A DNA stretch of 62,293 nt from JAFIHK01 sp041441455. Lineage in GTDB: Bacteria > Bacteroidota > Bacteroidia > Bacteroidales > UBA932. The notes below the pieces were generated by a model that was not told the origin of the DNA, did no database searches, and saw only the letters and a list, made by a program, of their open reading frames with translations. The position numbers were made by a program, and so were the translations under genes. Below are positions 44,665-54,147 of the stretch, one piece after another. The stretch lies in NCBI GenBank assembly GCA_041441455.1, contig JASDTB010000064.1, positions 1-62,293 on the forward strand. Reading direction: 5' to 3'. The first letter of the stretch is position 1. Every line of letters starts with the position of its first letter.

Positions 44665-46060
44665 AGATGAATAAAAGGATCGTAAAGGTCCATAGAGATG
44701 ATCCCCCGTAGCTCACAAAGGGCAGGGGGATTCCTATTACAGGCATGATCCCAATGGTCATGCCTATATTTATGAAAAAGTGCAGAAAAATGCACGATGC
44801 CAAGCAGTACCCATAGATTCTCGCAAAGTGGTCTTTCTGTTTTTCGGCAAGAGATAAGATCCTTATCAACATAAAGACATAAATCCCGATAACAATCACC
44901 GATCCAACAAATCCCCACTCTTCACCAACCGTGCAGAAGATAAAATCTGTACTCTGCTCTGGTACGAAATTAAATTTAGTCTGAGTTCCTTGAAGAAAAC
45001 CTTTTCCTAGAAAACCACCAGATCCAATAGCGATTTTTGATTGATGAACATTATATCCAGCACCTCTCAAATCTTGCTCTATCCCTAAAAGACTTTCAAT
45101 TCTTGCTCGTTGATGCTCTTGTAGAATTTTTTCAAAAAAGAAATCAACAGAAAAGACTAAAGCTGTACCTGCTACAAAGCAGATAATAATGTACCATAAG
45201 TACTGAAGCTTTTTTCTAAATGCAAGAATAGCTTGACTAATTATAACAGGTAAGACAATAAGGCCAAACCAAAATACATCGGGAAGATCTTTCAGTGCTT
45301 CTAAAAATTTCAGATTCCTTAGTTCAGGTACAAAAATTAAAGCAGGAGTGAATAGTGCTAAGAAAATTATGTGAAGTGTTATGCTCTTCGATAAAACGCC
45401 CTTAGCGACTGATAGAATTATAAACAGAGTAATGAGTGCAATAAAAGGGGAGAAGCTTAGAGTAATTAAGAAAAGTGCAATACCTAGTAGTCCAAAGGTG
45501 AGATACCATCCGCTTAATCCCTCTCTATAGAGAACAAAAGTAAATCCAGTATATATTAATGCCGAACCAGTCTCTTTCTCTAAAATAATCAGTAACATTG
45601 GAATAATTAAAAGCAATCCAATTTGGAGAATTCCTTTTACAGAGTTAAGCTTAAAGTTGTAAGAGCTTATTAAAGAGGCGAGAGCAAGAGATGTGGTGAT
45701 TTTAGAAACCTCAGCAGGCTGAAATCGAAATGGTCCAATCATGAACCAAGATTTAGAACCATTCACCTCAACACCTAGAAAAATAACTGCCACTAACAAC
45801 AACAGAACTCCAGCATACAGGAACCAAGCCGTGACATTATAGAGCTTTGGGTTGATTATAAAAACAATGAAATAAGCAATAATTAATGAGGTAACTATCC
45901 AGATAAATTGCATGCCGTAACGTTGGCTAATGTCAAAAATCTGAGCATGCTCCTCGTCGAAGACAGATGCAAATACGCTAATCCATCCAATGATAACCAG
46001 AGCAAGATAGCATACTATCAATTGCCAGTCTATCTTCTTATATCTTATTGCTAAACTCAT
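44633..46060 (-). CDS. rodA: SEDS peptidoglycan polymerase RodA
   Basis: RodA polymerises glycan strands in the elongasome together with PBP2. The 475-residue protein has about ten membrane spans and the SEDS signatures 'MIGPFRFQPAEVSKI', 'GSGGFLGKGFLQGTQTKFNFVPEQSTDFIF' in parts (core 'KFNFVPEQSTDFIF') and 'PLPFVSYGGSSLW'. Its ATG overlaps the mrdA stop by 4 nt. The C-terminal codons overlap the biotin carrier gene tail-to-tail. Confidence 0.96.
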   Translation of the reverse strand: MSLAIRYKKIDWQLIVCYLALVIIGWISVFASVFDEEHAQIFDISQRYGMQFIWIVTSLIIAYFIVFIINPKLYNVTAWFLYAGVLLLLVAVIFLGVEVNGSKSWFMIGPFRFQPAEVSKITTSLALASLISSYNFKLNSVKGILQIGLLLIIPMLLIILEKETGSALIYTGFTFVLYREGLSGWYLTFGLLGIALFLITLSFSPFIALITLFIILSVAKGVLSKSITLHIIFLALFTPALIFVPELRNLKFLEALKDLPDVFWFGLIVLPVIISQAILAFRKKLQYLWYIIICFVAGTALVFSVDFFFEKILQEHQRARIESLLGIEQDLRGAGYNVHQSKIAIGSGGFLGKGFLQGTQTKFNFVPEQSTDFIFCTVGEEWGFVGSVIVIGIYVFMLIRILSLAEKQKDHFARIYGYCLASCIFLHFFINIGMTIGIMPVIGIPLPFVSYGGSSLWTFTILLFIFIRLDLERWK

Positions 46061-47892
46061 TTTACAACTACATTTATTATAGTGTTACCATTTAGAATCA
46101 TCGCCTCCATATCCGTTCTCTCTACCTTTCTTTTCATATACATCTCAACAATAAGAGAGGCAATCGGAGCAGCCCAAGTAGCACCAAATCCACCATTCTC
46201 AATATAAGCAGCTACGGCTATCTTCGGATTATTTCTAGGGGCAAAGCAGATAAAAACAGAGTGGTCTTTCCCATGAGGATTCTGCGCAGTTCCAGTTTTA
46301 CCGCAAATATCAAGGCCAGGCACAGCCACTCGTGATGCTGTTGCGCCAGAGCCAGGAGGAGAGTTCACTGCAAGAAACATCCCTTCAATTACCTCCTCAA
46401 AGTGAACAGGATCTACAAGAGTATGATGTTTTTTTGTATAGTCAATATTAATCAGAGTATCGGGAGAACCTTTGATAATATGAGGAGTGTAGTAATAACC
46501 CCTGTTTGCAATGGTTGCCGCAAGATTCGCAAGGTGGAGAGGTGTTGTTCCAATTTCACCTTGTCCGATAGCAAGAGAGATAATTGATAAAGATTTCCAA
46601 CGGCCTTTACCATGAATCTTATCGTATGTTTTTGTTGTTGGCAAAATACCTCCTTGCTCTCCAGGTAAATCGCTTCCAAGTTTCTTTCCAAAGCCAAAAC
46701 TCTCAACAATTCTCTTCCATTGATTGAAAGCATCTGCAATTTTTGGATATTTAGGATTATCCATAATATCTCTAAAGGCATAGCAAAAATATGCATTACA
46801 AGACATCATGATAGCCTGTTCTAGATCGGTAGGTGATGGATGTGCGTGACAAGCAACACCTCTTCCAACTTTATACCCCATATGGCATGGGTATCTAATT
46901 TCGGTATCTAGTACTCCCTCTTGAAGAGCAACTAAACCGTTTACCAATTTAAATACCGAGCCAGGAGGATAGGGCGACATTACAGCCCTGTTAAACATTG
47001 GCTTATATGGGTCGTTTACCAACTCAGAGTAATACTTATTAATGAATGCAAGCTTTGTAACATCAATACCCGGACTTGTTACTAAGGTTAAGATTTCGCC
47101 AGTTGATGGTTCAATTGCCACAACGCTACCAACCTTATTTGCCATTAACCTCTCACCGTAATTTTGAAGTTCTGCATCGATAGATGAGATGATAGATTTA
47201 CCAGGAATTGCCTCCAGGTCGTATTTCCCGTCGGCAAAACTAGATTTTATCTTGTTATGAACATCTCTTAAGTAGATGTTGTAACCTTTCTCTCCTTTAA
47301 GGATAGATTCATAAGATTGCTCAATTCCAGTTCTTCCTACATAGTCTCCTCTTTTATAACTCGGATTTTTCCTCATAAAAGCGGTATCTACTTCTGAAAT
47401 ATAGCCTAGCAAGTTTGCTCCGGCATTAAATGGATAAGACCTGATTGTTCTTGAAACAGCACTGAATCCAGGAAATTTATACGACTTTTCAAGAAAAATA
47501 GAATATTGCTGACTTGAGATCTGCTTAACAAAAGGTATTGACTGATAGCCAATTTTTCTTCGATTCTTACGATAATCTTGGAGAGTTTTCCTAACATCAT
47601 CAATATTTAAATCAAAAATATTACATAGATCCAATGTATCTAGCTCCTTAACCTCGTAAGGAGTAATCATAATATCATAAGCAGTCTCATTTCCCACCAA
47701 TATCTTCCCATTTCTATCTAGGACAAGACCTCTTGCAGGATAACGAATGTCGTACCTGAAAGCGTTGTTACTTGCTGTAATCTTATACTGTTCATCCAAA
47801 ATCTGTAGATTGAACAGTTGAAGAACCATTACAACAGCGACAACAACTACTCCTGTTATCAGAATGTTTTTCTTCTTTAGTTCTAAGCCCAT
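46057..47892 (-). CDS. mrdA: penicillin-binding protein 2
   Basis: PBP2 is the elongasome transpeptidase. The 611-residue protein has an N-terminal membrane anchor (about 9-28), a PBP dimerisation domain ('RYPARGLVLDRNGKIL' core 'ARGLVLDRNG'), and the transpeptidase motifs Ser312-x-x-Lys315 ('PPGSVFKLVNG'), 'SCN' (364-366) and 'KTGTAQNP'. It sits between mreD and rodA in the standard order. Confidence 0.96.
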   Translation of the reverse strand: MGLELKKKNILITGVVVVAVVMVLQLFNLQILDEQYKITASNNAFRYDIRYPARGLVLDRNGKILVGNETAYDIMITPYEVKELDTLDLCNIFDLNIDDVRKTLQDYRKNRRKIGYQSIPFVKQISSQQYSIFLEKSYKFPGFSAVSRTIRSYPFNAGANLLGYISEVDTAFMRKNPSYKRGDYVGRTGIEQSYESILKGEKGYNIYLRDVHNKIKSSFADGKYDLEAIPGKSIISSIDAELQNYGERLMANKVGSVVAIEPSTGEILTLVTSPGIDVTKLAFINKYYSELVNDPYKPMFNRAVMSPYPPGSVFKLVNGLVALQEGVLDTEIRYPCHMGYKVGRGVACHAHPSPTDLEQAIMMSCNAYFCYAFRDIMDNPKYPKIADAFNQWKRIVESFGFGKKLGSDLPGEQGGILPTTKTYDKIHGKGRWKSLSIISLAIGQGEIGTTPLHLANLAATIANRGYYYTPHIIKGSPDTLINIDYTKKHHTLVDPVHFEEVIEGMFLAVNSPPGSGATASRVAVPGLDICGKTGTAQNPHGKDHSVFICFAPRNNPKIAVAAYIENGGFGATWAAPIASLIVEMYMKRKVERTDMEAMILNGNTIINVVVK

Positions 47893-47894
47893 TG

Positions 47895-48410
47895 CTATCT
47901 TGTATTCTTGTAAAACACACCGAATTCGATAAGTAGAATGATCAAAGTATTTATAATTATACTAATAACCATTCTTAAGAGATTTTCGAAGATAAAAGGG
48001 GTTCCAAAGTTTTCTATGATTGAGAAGATAGAGAGATGGATTAACAATCCAGAGAAGATATAGATAGAATATCTTATCATTCCAAGGTCTGCTAAACCAG
48101 GTCTAATCTGGTTTTCGAGTTCACCCTTACTAAAAATAACTTTGAGCAAGGCTGGTTGAATGTACGCCAAAAAAGTAGCAGCAGCAGCATTCATCCCCCA
48201 GATTCCATTTGTCAAGATATCAATTAAGAGACCCATCGAAAAGGAGAGGGAGAGAAGAATCATGTGCGGTGTCTTTGTCGGCATCGACAATATAAACAGT
48301 GGGTAAAAGCAGATGTAGATGTATGGGCTGAAATTGACATAACTTGTAACCACAACTTGTGCGATTACAAACAGAAAAAATTGGAGTACACTTGCAAAAT
48401 TAAATTTCAT
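47895..48410 (-). CDS. mreD: rod shape-determining protein MreD
   Basis: The 171-residue protein is almost entirely hydrophobic with about five membrane spans, as expected for MreD, and lacks strong sequence motifs ('GLLIDILTNGIWGMNAAAATFLAY' core 'LIDILTNGIWGMNA' is typical). The assignment leans on position between mreC and mrdA. Its start overlaps mreC by 11 nt. Confidence 0.88.
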   Translation of the reverse strand: MKFNFASVLQFFLFVIAQVVVTSYVNFSPYIYICFYPLFILSMPTKTPHMILLSLSFSMGLLIDILTNGIWGMNAAAATFLAYIQPALLKVIFSKGELENQIRPGLADLGMIRYSIYIFSGLLIHLSIFSIIENFGTPFIFENLLRMVISIIINTLIILLIEFGVFYKNTR

Positions 48411-49299
48411 TACCCTTGCTTAATTGATCAATTTCTTGTCTATCGTTATTTTTAACCACTCTCACATAAAGTAGAGTCTTAAAATCTTGAAATAGTTTTA
48501 CCTGTATCTCATGGTGAGTCCCTTTAATTATTTTGGACTTCTTAACAGTGCCCAAAGGTAAATCGGGAGGGAACAATGTAGAGAAACCGCTAGTGCGGAC
48601 AGTATCACCATAGTGGAATTTGATGTGCTGAGGTATCTCGGTCAAAACTGCATAATTTATTCGCTTACCATCCCAAATCATCGGCCCAAAAGCATTACTA
48701 CCCGATAGTTTGGCACTTACGCTTTGGTTGACATTTAAGTATGAAATCACATATGCATAGTTGTCTGATACAGCGCTAATTACCCCAACAACGCCTTGTG
48801 GAGAGATAACACCCATATCCTTATCTAACCCATCAACTTTCCCTTTATTGATAATTAGGTAGTTATGTTTTCTATTTGAGCTACTACCTACTACTTTCGC
48901 AGGTATATAGGTAAACTTAGCTTTATATGGAACTGATTGCTGCTTAACTGCTAAGTTCATCTTAGACACAACATTACTGTCGGGCTGAGGTAAATTAACA
49001 GTAGTAGTGTCGGTATAAGAACTATCCACAGCCTCTTCCGCAGCCTTGTACTTGGCGAGCTCTTGGAGCAGTCGAGTATTTTCTGTCATCAACTGCTCGT
49101 TAACCTCGTCTAAAGAGAAATAGTATTTTATGTCTGTCTTTGTCTTTATTGTCTTCTCTTGCACATTCATATAAAAGCCCATAATCCGTAGTTGCTGGAT
49201 TATGCTCTCATTAGAAATGAGCACTAGCGCGACAGCCTCTAAGATGACAAAAAGTATAAAGGCAGCAATTGATTTAACCAAAGGTGATCTGTTGGTCAT
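48400..49299 (-). CDS. mreC: rod shape-determining protein MreC
   Basis: The 299-residue protein has one N-terminal membrane span (about 10-28), a coiled coil with 'LDEVNEQLMTENTRLLQEL' (core 'NEQLMTENTRLLQEL'), and the periplasmic double beta-barrel with 'NYLIINKGKVDGLDKDMGVI' in part and 'GVVGVISAVSDNYA'. MreC links MreB to the PBP2/RodA complex. Confidence 0.95.
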   Translation of the reverse strand: MTNRSPLVKSIAAFILFVILEAVALVLISNESIIQQLRIMGFYMNVQEKTIKTKTDIKYYFSLDEVNEQLMTENTRLLQELAKYKAAEEAVDSSYTDTTTVNLPQPDSNVVSKMNLAVKQQSVPYKAKFTYIPAKVVGSSSNRKHNYLIINKGKVDGLDKDMGVISPQGVVGVISAVSDNYAYVISYLNVNQSVSAKLSGSNAFGPMIWDGKRINYAVLTEIPQHIKFHYGDTVRTSGFSTLFPPDLPLGTVKKSKIIKGTHHEIQVKLFQDFKTLLYVRVVKNNDRQEIDQLSKGNEI

Positions 49300-49301
49300 T
49301 T

Positions 49302-50321
49302 TTATCGCATTAAGAACGGCAGTTTATCTGAATTCTTAAGAGCTATGCTGGTACCTCTTGCCACAGCGTGAAGAGGGTCTTCCGAAACGTGGAACTTGAT
49401 ATTGATCTTTTCGTAAAGACGCTTATCAAGACCTCTAAGCAATGCGCCACCACCAGTGAGGAAGATACCTTTTTGTACGATATCGGCGTATAGTTCGGGA
49501 GGAGTTTGCTCAAGAACAGAAATAACGGCAGCCTCAATTTTAGCAAGAGACTTATCGAGACAGTGTGCTATTTCTTGGCTAGTAACGCTTACCTCAACAG
49601 GGTGAGCAGTCATCAAGTTTGGTCCTCTAACAACATATGGCTCTGGATATTCATCTAAATCAGAGATAGCAGCTCCAACCTTGATTTTGATGTCTTCTGC
49701 AGTTAGTTCTCCAATTTTAATATTGTGTTGTTGTCTCATATACTGTTGAATCTCGTATGTGAAACCGTCGCCGGCAACACGAATACTTTGATTAAACACA
49801 ATACCACCTAACGAGATAACAGCAATTTCGGTAGTACCACCTCCGATGTCAACAACCATGTTTCCAGAAGGGGCCTCTACATCGAGACCAATACCGAGAG
49901 CCGCAGCCATCGGTTCGTAGATCATATAGACATCTCTACCTCCCGCATGCTCCGAAGAGTCTCTGACCGCACGAATCTCTACTTCGGTACTTCCCGAAGG
50001 GATACAAACTACCATTTTAAGAGATGGAGTGAATATCGAGTTTCTGAAATTAATCATTTTGATAAATCCGCGGATCATCTGCTCAGCAGCGTTGAAGTCG
50101 GCGATAACACCGTCTCTGAGCGGCCTTACTGTTTTAATGTTGCTATGGGTCTTCCCATGCATCATTCTAGCTTTCTGTCCAAAAGCGATAGGTTTTCCTG
50201 TATTCTGATCTATTGCCACGATAGAAGGCTCGTCTACAACCACCTTGTCATTCATATAGATGATTGTATTGGCCGTGCCGAGGTCAATAGCCAGTTCTTG
50301 TGATAAAAATGAAAATGCCAT
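49302..50321 (-). CDS. mreB: actin-like cell-shape protein MreB
   Basis: MreB filaments guide cell elongation. The 339-residue protein has 'AIDLGTANTIIY' (phosphate 1), 'VVDIGGGTTEIAVISLGG' (phosphate 2) and 'FLTGGGALLRGLD' near the adenosine site. It lies 17 nt downstream of purH on the same strand and opens the mre cluster, so a rod or ovoid shape is expected. Confidence 0.97.
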   Translation of the reverse strand: MAFSFLSQELAIDLGTANTIIYMNDKVVVDEPSIVAIDQNTGKPIAFGQKARMMHGKTHSNIKTVRPLRDGVIADFNAAEQMIRGFIKMINFRNSIFTPSLKMVVCIPSGSTEVEIRAVRDSSEHAGGRDVYMIYEPMAAALGIGLDVEAPSGNMVVDIGGGTTEIAVISLGGIVFNQSIRVAGDGFTYEIQQYMRQQHNIKIGELTAEDIKIKVGAAISDLDEYPEPYVVRGPNLMTAHPVEVSVTSQEIAHCLDKSLAKIEAAVISVLEQTPPELYADIVQKGIFLTGGGALLRGLDKRLYEKINIKFHVSEDPLHAVARGTSIALKNSDKLPFLMR

Positions 50322-50338
50322 ATCGTATATTATTTATT

Positions 50339-51862
50339 TTAATGTTTGAAATGTCTAGTATTTGTGATTACCATCGAGATTCCATTTTTGTTGCAATAGT
50401 CGAAACTATCTTGATCTCTGATAGATCCACCTGGTTGGATAACCGAAGTAATACCCTCTTGATGAGCAATCTCCACGCAGTCTGCAAATGGGAAAAATGC
50501 ATCAGAAGCCATCACTGCTCCATTTAAATCGAATCCAAAACTCTTAGCTTTTGCAACTGCCTGCTTAAGCGCGTCTACTCTCGAAGTCTGTCCGATTCCG
50601 CTAGCCAGAAGCATTTTGTTCTTAGCGAGAACGATTGCATTTGATTTTGAATGCTTCACAAGTTTGTTTGCAAAGATTAGATCTTCAACTTGATCGGCAT
50701 CAGGAGTTTTGTTAGTTGCAGGTTTTAAGTCTGCAGCTGTTTCGCTCTTAGTATCTCTATCTTGGACAAGTACCCCTTGGAACATGCTGCGGAACTTTGT
50801 TGCAGATAAGATCTCTGGCGAGTATGTTAAAATAATTCTGTTCTTTTTCTCTTTTAATATTTCAAGCGCGTCTTGATCGTATGATGGAGCTGCGACAACT
50901 TCGAAAAAGAGTTTGTTCATTAACTCAGCAGTCGCTTTGTCAATATTGCGGTTTGCTACGATTACGCCACCAAAAGCAGACACAGGGTCGGCATCTAAAG
51001 CTGCTTGCCATGCTTCGGCTAGAGTAGGTCTGCTTGCGCATCCACAAGCATTGTTGTGTTTTAAAATTGCAACAGTTGTCTCTTCGAAGTCGGCGATTAG
51101 TTCGATTGATGCTTCGATATCTAATAAGTTGTTGTAAGAGATCTCTTTACCATGAAGTTGAACAGGAAGTGATTTCTCATTACCAAAGTAGAGCGCCTGT
51201 TGATGAGGATTCTCTCCGTAACGGAGGTGTGAGCTTGTTGTAATACTTTTTTTAAAGACTGGAATTGCTGTCTGCTCGTTGAAGTATGAGAAGATTGCTG
51301 AATCGTAGTGCGAACTTACATTGAAAGCCTCTGCCGCAAAACGGAATCTATCCTCGATTGTGCTCTCTCCATTTTTAGAATTAAGCAGATCTTGAAGAGG
51401 AGCATACATCTCTTTGCACGGAACAATTATCACATCCTTATAATTTTTGGCAGCAGCTCTGATTAAAGAGATACCTCCAATGTCGATCTTCTCAATAATC
51501 TCTTGATGTGTAGCTTTTGATGCAACATACTCTTCGAAAGGATAAAGGTCAACAATTACAAGGTCTATTTCAGGGATTTGGTATTGAGAAAAATGTGCCA
51601 CATCCGACTGATTATCACGTCTTCCCAAGATGCCTCCAAACACTTTTGGATGTAAGGTCTTAACTCGACCACCCAAGATTGAGGGATACCCGGTTATATC
51701 TTCAACTGCCGTAACAGGAATCGAGATCTCTTTAAGGAAATCATATGTTCCGCCTGTAGAGCAAATTTCAACATTTAATTCAACCAGTTTTCTGGCAATC
51801 TCTTCAATTCCATCTTTGTGATAAACAGAGATTAATGCGCGTTTGATTCTTCTTGTCTCCAT
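50339..51862 (-). CDS. purH: bifunctional AICAR transformylase/IMP cyclohydrolase
   Basis: PurH does the last two steps of IMP synthesis. The 507-residue protein has the N-terminal MGS-like cyclohydrolase domain (about 1-195, 'RALISVYHKDGIEEIA', 'STGGTYDFL', 'GRVKTLHPKVFGGIL') and the transformylase domain with 'LRYGENPHQQA' and 'ILKHNNACGCA'. It probably leads the mre-mrdA-rodA operon, an arrangement seen in other Bacteroidota. Confidence 0.97.
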   Translation of the reverse strand: METRRIKRALISVYHKDGIEEIARKLVELNVEICSTGGTYDFLKEISIPVTAVEDITGYPSILGGRVKTLHPKVFGGILGRRDNQSDVAHFSQYQIPEIDLVIVDLYPFEEYVASKATHQEIIEKIDIGGISLIRAAAKNYKDVIIVPCKEMYAPLQDLLNSKNGESTIEDRFRFAAEAFNVSSHYDSAIFSYFNEQTAIPVFKKSITTSSHLRYGENPHQQALYFGNEKSLPVQLHGKEISYNNLLDIEASIELIADFEETTVAILKHNNACGCASRPTLAEAWQAALDADPVSAFGGVIVANRNIDKATAELMNKLFFEVVAAPSYDQDALEILKEKKNRIILTYSPEILSATKFRSMFQGVLVQDRDTKSETAADLKPATNKTPDADQVEDLIFANKLVKHSKSNAIVLAKNKMLLASGIGQTSRVDALKQAVAKAKSFGFDLNGAVMASDAFFPFADCVEIAHQEGITSVIQPGGSIRDQDSFDYCNKNGISMVITNTRHFKH

Positions 51863-51878
51863 ATCTATTAAATAGCTA

Positions 51879-51886
51879 CAAAATTA
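51879..51886 (-). promoter_or_regulatory. -7 promoter box for purH and the mre operon
   Basis: The minus strand reads TAATTTTG, an exact TAnnTTTG match 16 nt before the purH ATG, back to back with the ispD box. Confidence 0.5.
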
Positions 51887-51907
51887 CTAAAATAAATAAT
51901 TAATCCT

Positions 51908-51915
51908 TAATTTTG
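51908..51915 (+). promoter_or_regulatory. -7 promoter box for ispD
   Basis: TAATTTTG matches TAnnTTTG and ends 21 nt before the ispD ATG. The same octamer serves purH on the other strand. Confidence 0.5.
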
Positions 51916-51936
51916 CTGCAATAAAAAGCTTATATT

Positions 51937-52632
51937 ATGGGTAAAAAATGTTTCGCAGTGATTGTTGCTGGCGGTTCGGGCACCAGAATGGGTTCTGGAA
52001 TGGCTAAACAATTTCTGGAGTTAGGTGGTAAACCTATAATTGAGCATACGATGAATGCGTTTGCATCAATCTCATTTAATGTTGAAATTATTCTTGTGCT
52101 TCCCGAAAAGTACCATACTTTTTGGAGTGAATACTGTGACTCTTCGGGTATGAAGATTCCTCATCAAGTAGTCTCTGGTGGCATCACAAGGTTTCATTCT
52201 GTAAAAAATGCTTTAAAACATATACCCGATAACGCAATAGTGGCAATACATGATGGTGTAAGACCTTTTGTTGATGCAGAGTTTCTTGAGTATATGTTTG
52301 GATGTGGGATAGAGCATGGTGCTGCAATTCCCGTAATTCCACCTTCGGACTCTATGAGGATTACTTATGGAGAGGCTGGGAGCGAGATTGTCGACCGATC
52401 AATTTATGTAATGGTTCAGACCCCTCAAGTATTTCATTCCGAAATATTGAAAGAGGCATACAAACAAGCTTTCTCTCCTGAATTCACAGATGATGCCTCA
52501 GTTGTGGAGACTATAAAGCAAAAAATCTACCTTGCAGAAGGTAGATTTATGAATATCAAAATAACAAGACCAGACGATCTTGTTTTAGGAGAGGGCATTC
52601 TTAACGCGGTTTCTTCAAAGAGCCGGTTTTAG
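51937..52632 (+). CDS. ispD: 2-C-methyl-D-erythritol 4-phosphate cytidylyltransferase
   Basis: IspD makes CDP-ME in the non-mevalonate isoprenoid pathway. The 231-residue protein has the nucleotide loop 'VAGGSGTRMGSGMAKQF', 'LVLPEKY', 'VAIHDGVRPFVD' and 'DDASVVE', all typical. IspF is not fused or adjacent. Its last 32 nt overlap the convergent lrp-type gene. Confidence 0.95.
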   Translation: MGKKCFAVIVAGGSGTRMGSGMAKQFLELGGKPIIEHTMNAFASISFNVEIILVLPEKYHTFWSEYCDSSGMKIPHQVVSGGITRFHSVKNALKHIPDNAIVAIHDGVRPFVDAEFLEYMFGCGIEHGAAIPVIPPSDSMRITYGEAGSEIVDRSIYVMVQTPQVFHSEILKEAYKQAFSPEFTDDASVVETIKQKIYLAEGRFMNIKITRPDDLVLGEGILNAVSSKSRF

Positions 52633-53101
52633 AAGGGTACTCCTTAACCCATACTTGTCTTTCAATCGCTTGATCAAGAGATATAAATGTCTCTGTTTGC
52701 TCAACTGATGGAATGTTTTGAATTGTGTTAATCAAAATCTCCATTAGGTGATCGTGATTTTGGCAGTAAATCTTAAGCATAAGAGCATGCTTACCAGTTA
52801 CAAAGTGACATTCAACCACCTCTGAAATGTTTTTAAGCGCCTCAATTACAGACGGATAGTGATTTGCCTGTGATAAACTGACACCAACAAATGCACAAAC
52901 ATTTAGACCAAGGGTCTGTGGTTTAACAAGAAGTCTGGAGCCAGTAATAATACCGAGATTCTCCATTTTCTTTACTCTCTGGTGAATAGCAGCACCCGAA
53001 ACTCCGCATTCACGAGCGATCTCCAGGAATGGCATTCTTGCATTCTTAACAAGAAATGACAGAATTTTCTGATCGATTTGATCTATTTGGTACTTAGGCA
53101 T
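52601..53101 (-). CDS. Lrp/AsnC-family transcriptional regulator
   Basis: The 166-residue protein has an N-terminal winged helix-turn-helix ('IDQIDQKILSFLVKNARMPFLEIARECGVSGAAIHQRVKKME' in parts, recognition helix 'SGAAIHQRVKKME') and the C-terminal RAM domain ('VSLSQANHYPSVIEAL', 'VVECHFVTGKHALMLKI' in part). These bind amino acids and regulate amino-acid metabolism. It carries a promoter box 28 nt upstream. Target genes are not evident from the window. Confidence 0.93.
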   Translation of the reverse strand: MPKYQIDQIDQKILSFLVKNARMPFLEIARECGVSGAAIHQRVKKMENLGIITGSRLLVKPQTLGLNVCAFVGVSLSQANHYPSVIEALKNISEVVECHFVTGKHALMLKIYCQNHDHLMEILINTIQNIPSVEQTETFISLDQAIERQVWVKEYPSKTGSLKKPR

Positions 53102-53129
53102 ATTTATTATATTATATATTGTAAGTGCA

Positions 53130-53137
53130 CAAATATA
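53130..53137 (-). promoter_or_regulatory. -7 promoter box for the lrp-type gene
   Basis: The minus strand reads TATATTTG, a TAnnTTTG match 28 nt before the ATG at 53101. Confidence 0.45.
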
Positions 53138-53151
53138 ATAATAAATTATTA

Positions 53152-54147
53152 TTAAAATGGATTAATTTTTTGAAAAAAGAAAAGCCACCTCATTGGGATC
53201 TCTCCGTTGAATGCCGTAAGATAATCTTGATGCGAACATGGAATATATTGATTGATACCCTCTTTTATCTGTGGAACCTCCATCCACCACCTTGCGGTAG
53301 ATATGCTTGTGACGAACACAATATCCTGTCCATCCTCTCCTAGACTTACAATTTTTTTGATAAATTTTTCTTCTGTTGATTTATCAGATGGATCTTCCGA
53401 AATGTTAGCTGCAATGCCTTCAACCAAGTGCCAGAGCACCTCTGCAACTAATTGAGATGTTGTAGATGACTGTTCTGCATCTGATGGAAAGCCAAAAAAT
53501 AAAAATGATTTAAGATGTTGATTCATACCGATATATCGTGCGAGTTGACATAACTCTTCGGCATATAATCCATTTGGCGAGTTGTCAGAATTTGCTGGAT
53601 AGTCACTTATCCTTACACTTTTCAAATCAGCAAAAACATATTGTTTTGATCGAATAAGGGGTTCGGAAAGCGTAATGTCATTACGCAGAGCACCTAATCT
53701 CATATCTTCGAAAAACTTATCTCTTAGCGATCGAAGTAAGTTTGGGTTGTATTTATAAATCTGATAGCCGATATGCGAAAAATCAGATATATTTTCGGAA
53801 GTAGAGATAAAATCTACCAGATTGAAACCATCTGTAGTGTCGCCTGCAGAAATTAGGGAGACTCCTATTCCATTCGAAGCTAAAAGATTGCTCAAGTCGG
53901 GGAGAGTTTGGCCGCATAGAACTATTGTCTTGAGTCCAATTTCATTGCAATGTGCAATTGTTGCCTCAAGTTGATTCACTCCAGGCTCTGTAATATAAAC
54001 CCTGTAGTCCGAAAGCGGATAAAGGCTGTTCAGACTGTCGGTGAGACTATCGTTTCCTGTTGCGTTTACGATTACAGCAACACACTCTGGCATTGCTGGG
54101 CTTAGCGCTGCTACAGGTATTTTAACTGCAAAGGGTTTTTGATTCAT
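53152..54147 (-). CDS. ureohydrolase (arginase/formimidoylglutamase)-like pseudoenzyme
   Basis: The 331-residue protein aligns by eye with the arginase-fold proteins often annotated as formimidoylglutamase near topA in Bacteroidota: 'SPNGLYAEELCQLARYIGMN' core 'LYAEELCQLARYIG', and 'QLVAEVLWHLVEGI'. The manganese motifs are gone: GGDH-type is replaced by 'LCGQTLPDL', DAHxD is not found, and SFDxD is replaced by 'FADLKSVRISDYP'. It is therefore unlikely to be a hydrolase and may be structural or regulatory. It starts directly after the topA stop (TAGATG). Confidence 0.75.
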   Translation of the reverse strand: MNQKPFAVKIPVAALSPAMPECVAVIVNATGNDSLTDSLNSLYPLSDYRVYITEPGVNQLEATIAHCNEIGLKTIVLCGQTLPDLSNLLASNGIGVSLISAGDTTDGFNLVDFISTSENISDFSHIGYQIYKYNPNLLRSLRDKFFEDMRLGALRNDITLSEPLIRSKQYVFADLKSVRISDYPANSDNSPNGLYAEELCQLARYIGMNQHLKSFLFFGFPSDAEQSSTTSQLVAEVLWHLVEGIAANISEDPSDKSTEEKFIKKIVSLGEDGQDIVFVTSISTARWWMEVPQIKEGINQYIPCSHQDYLTAFNGEIPMRWLFFFQKINPF

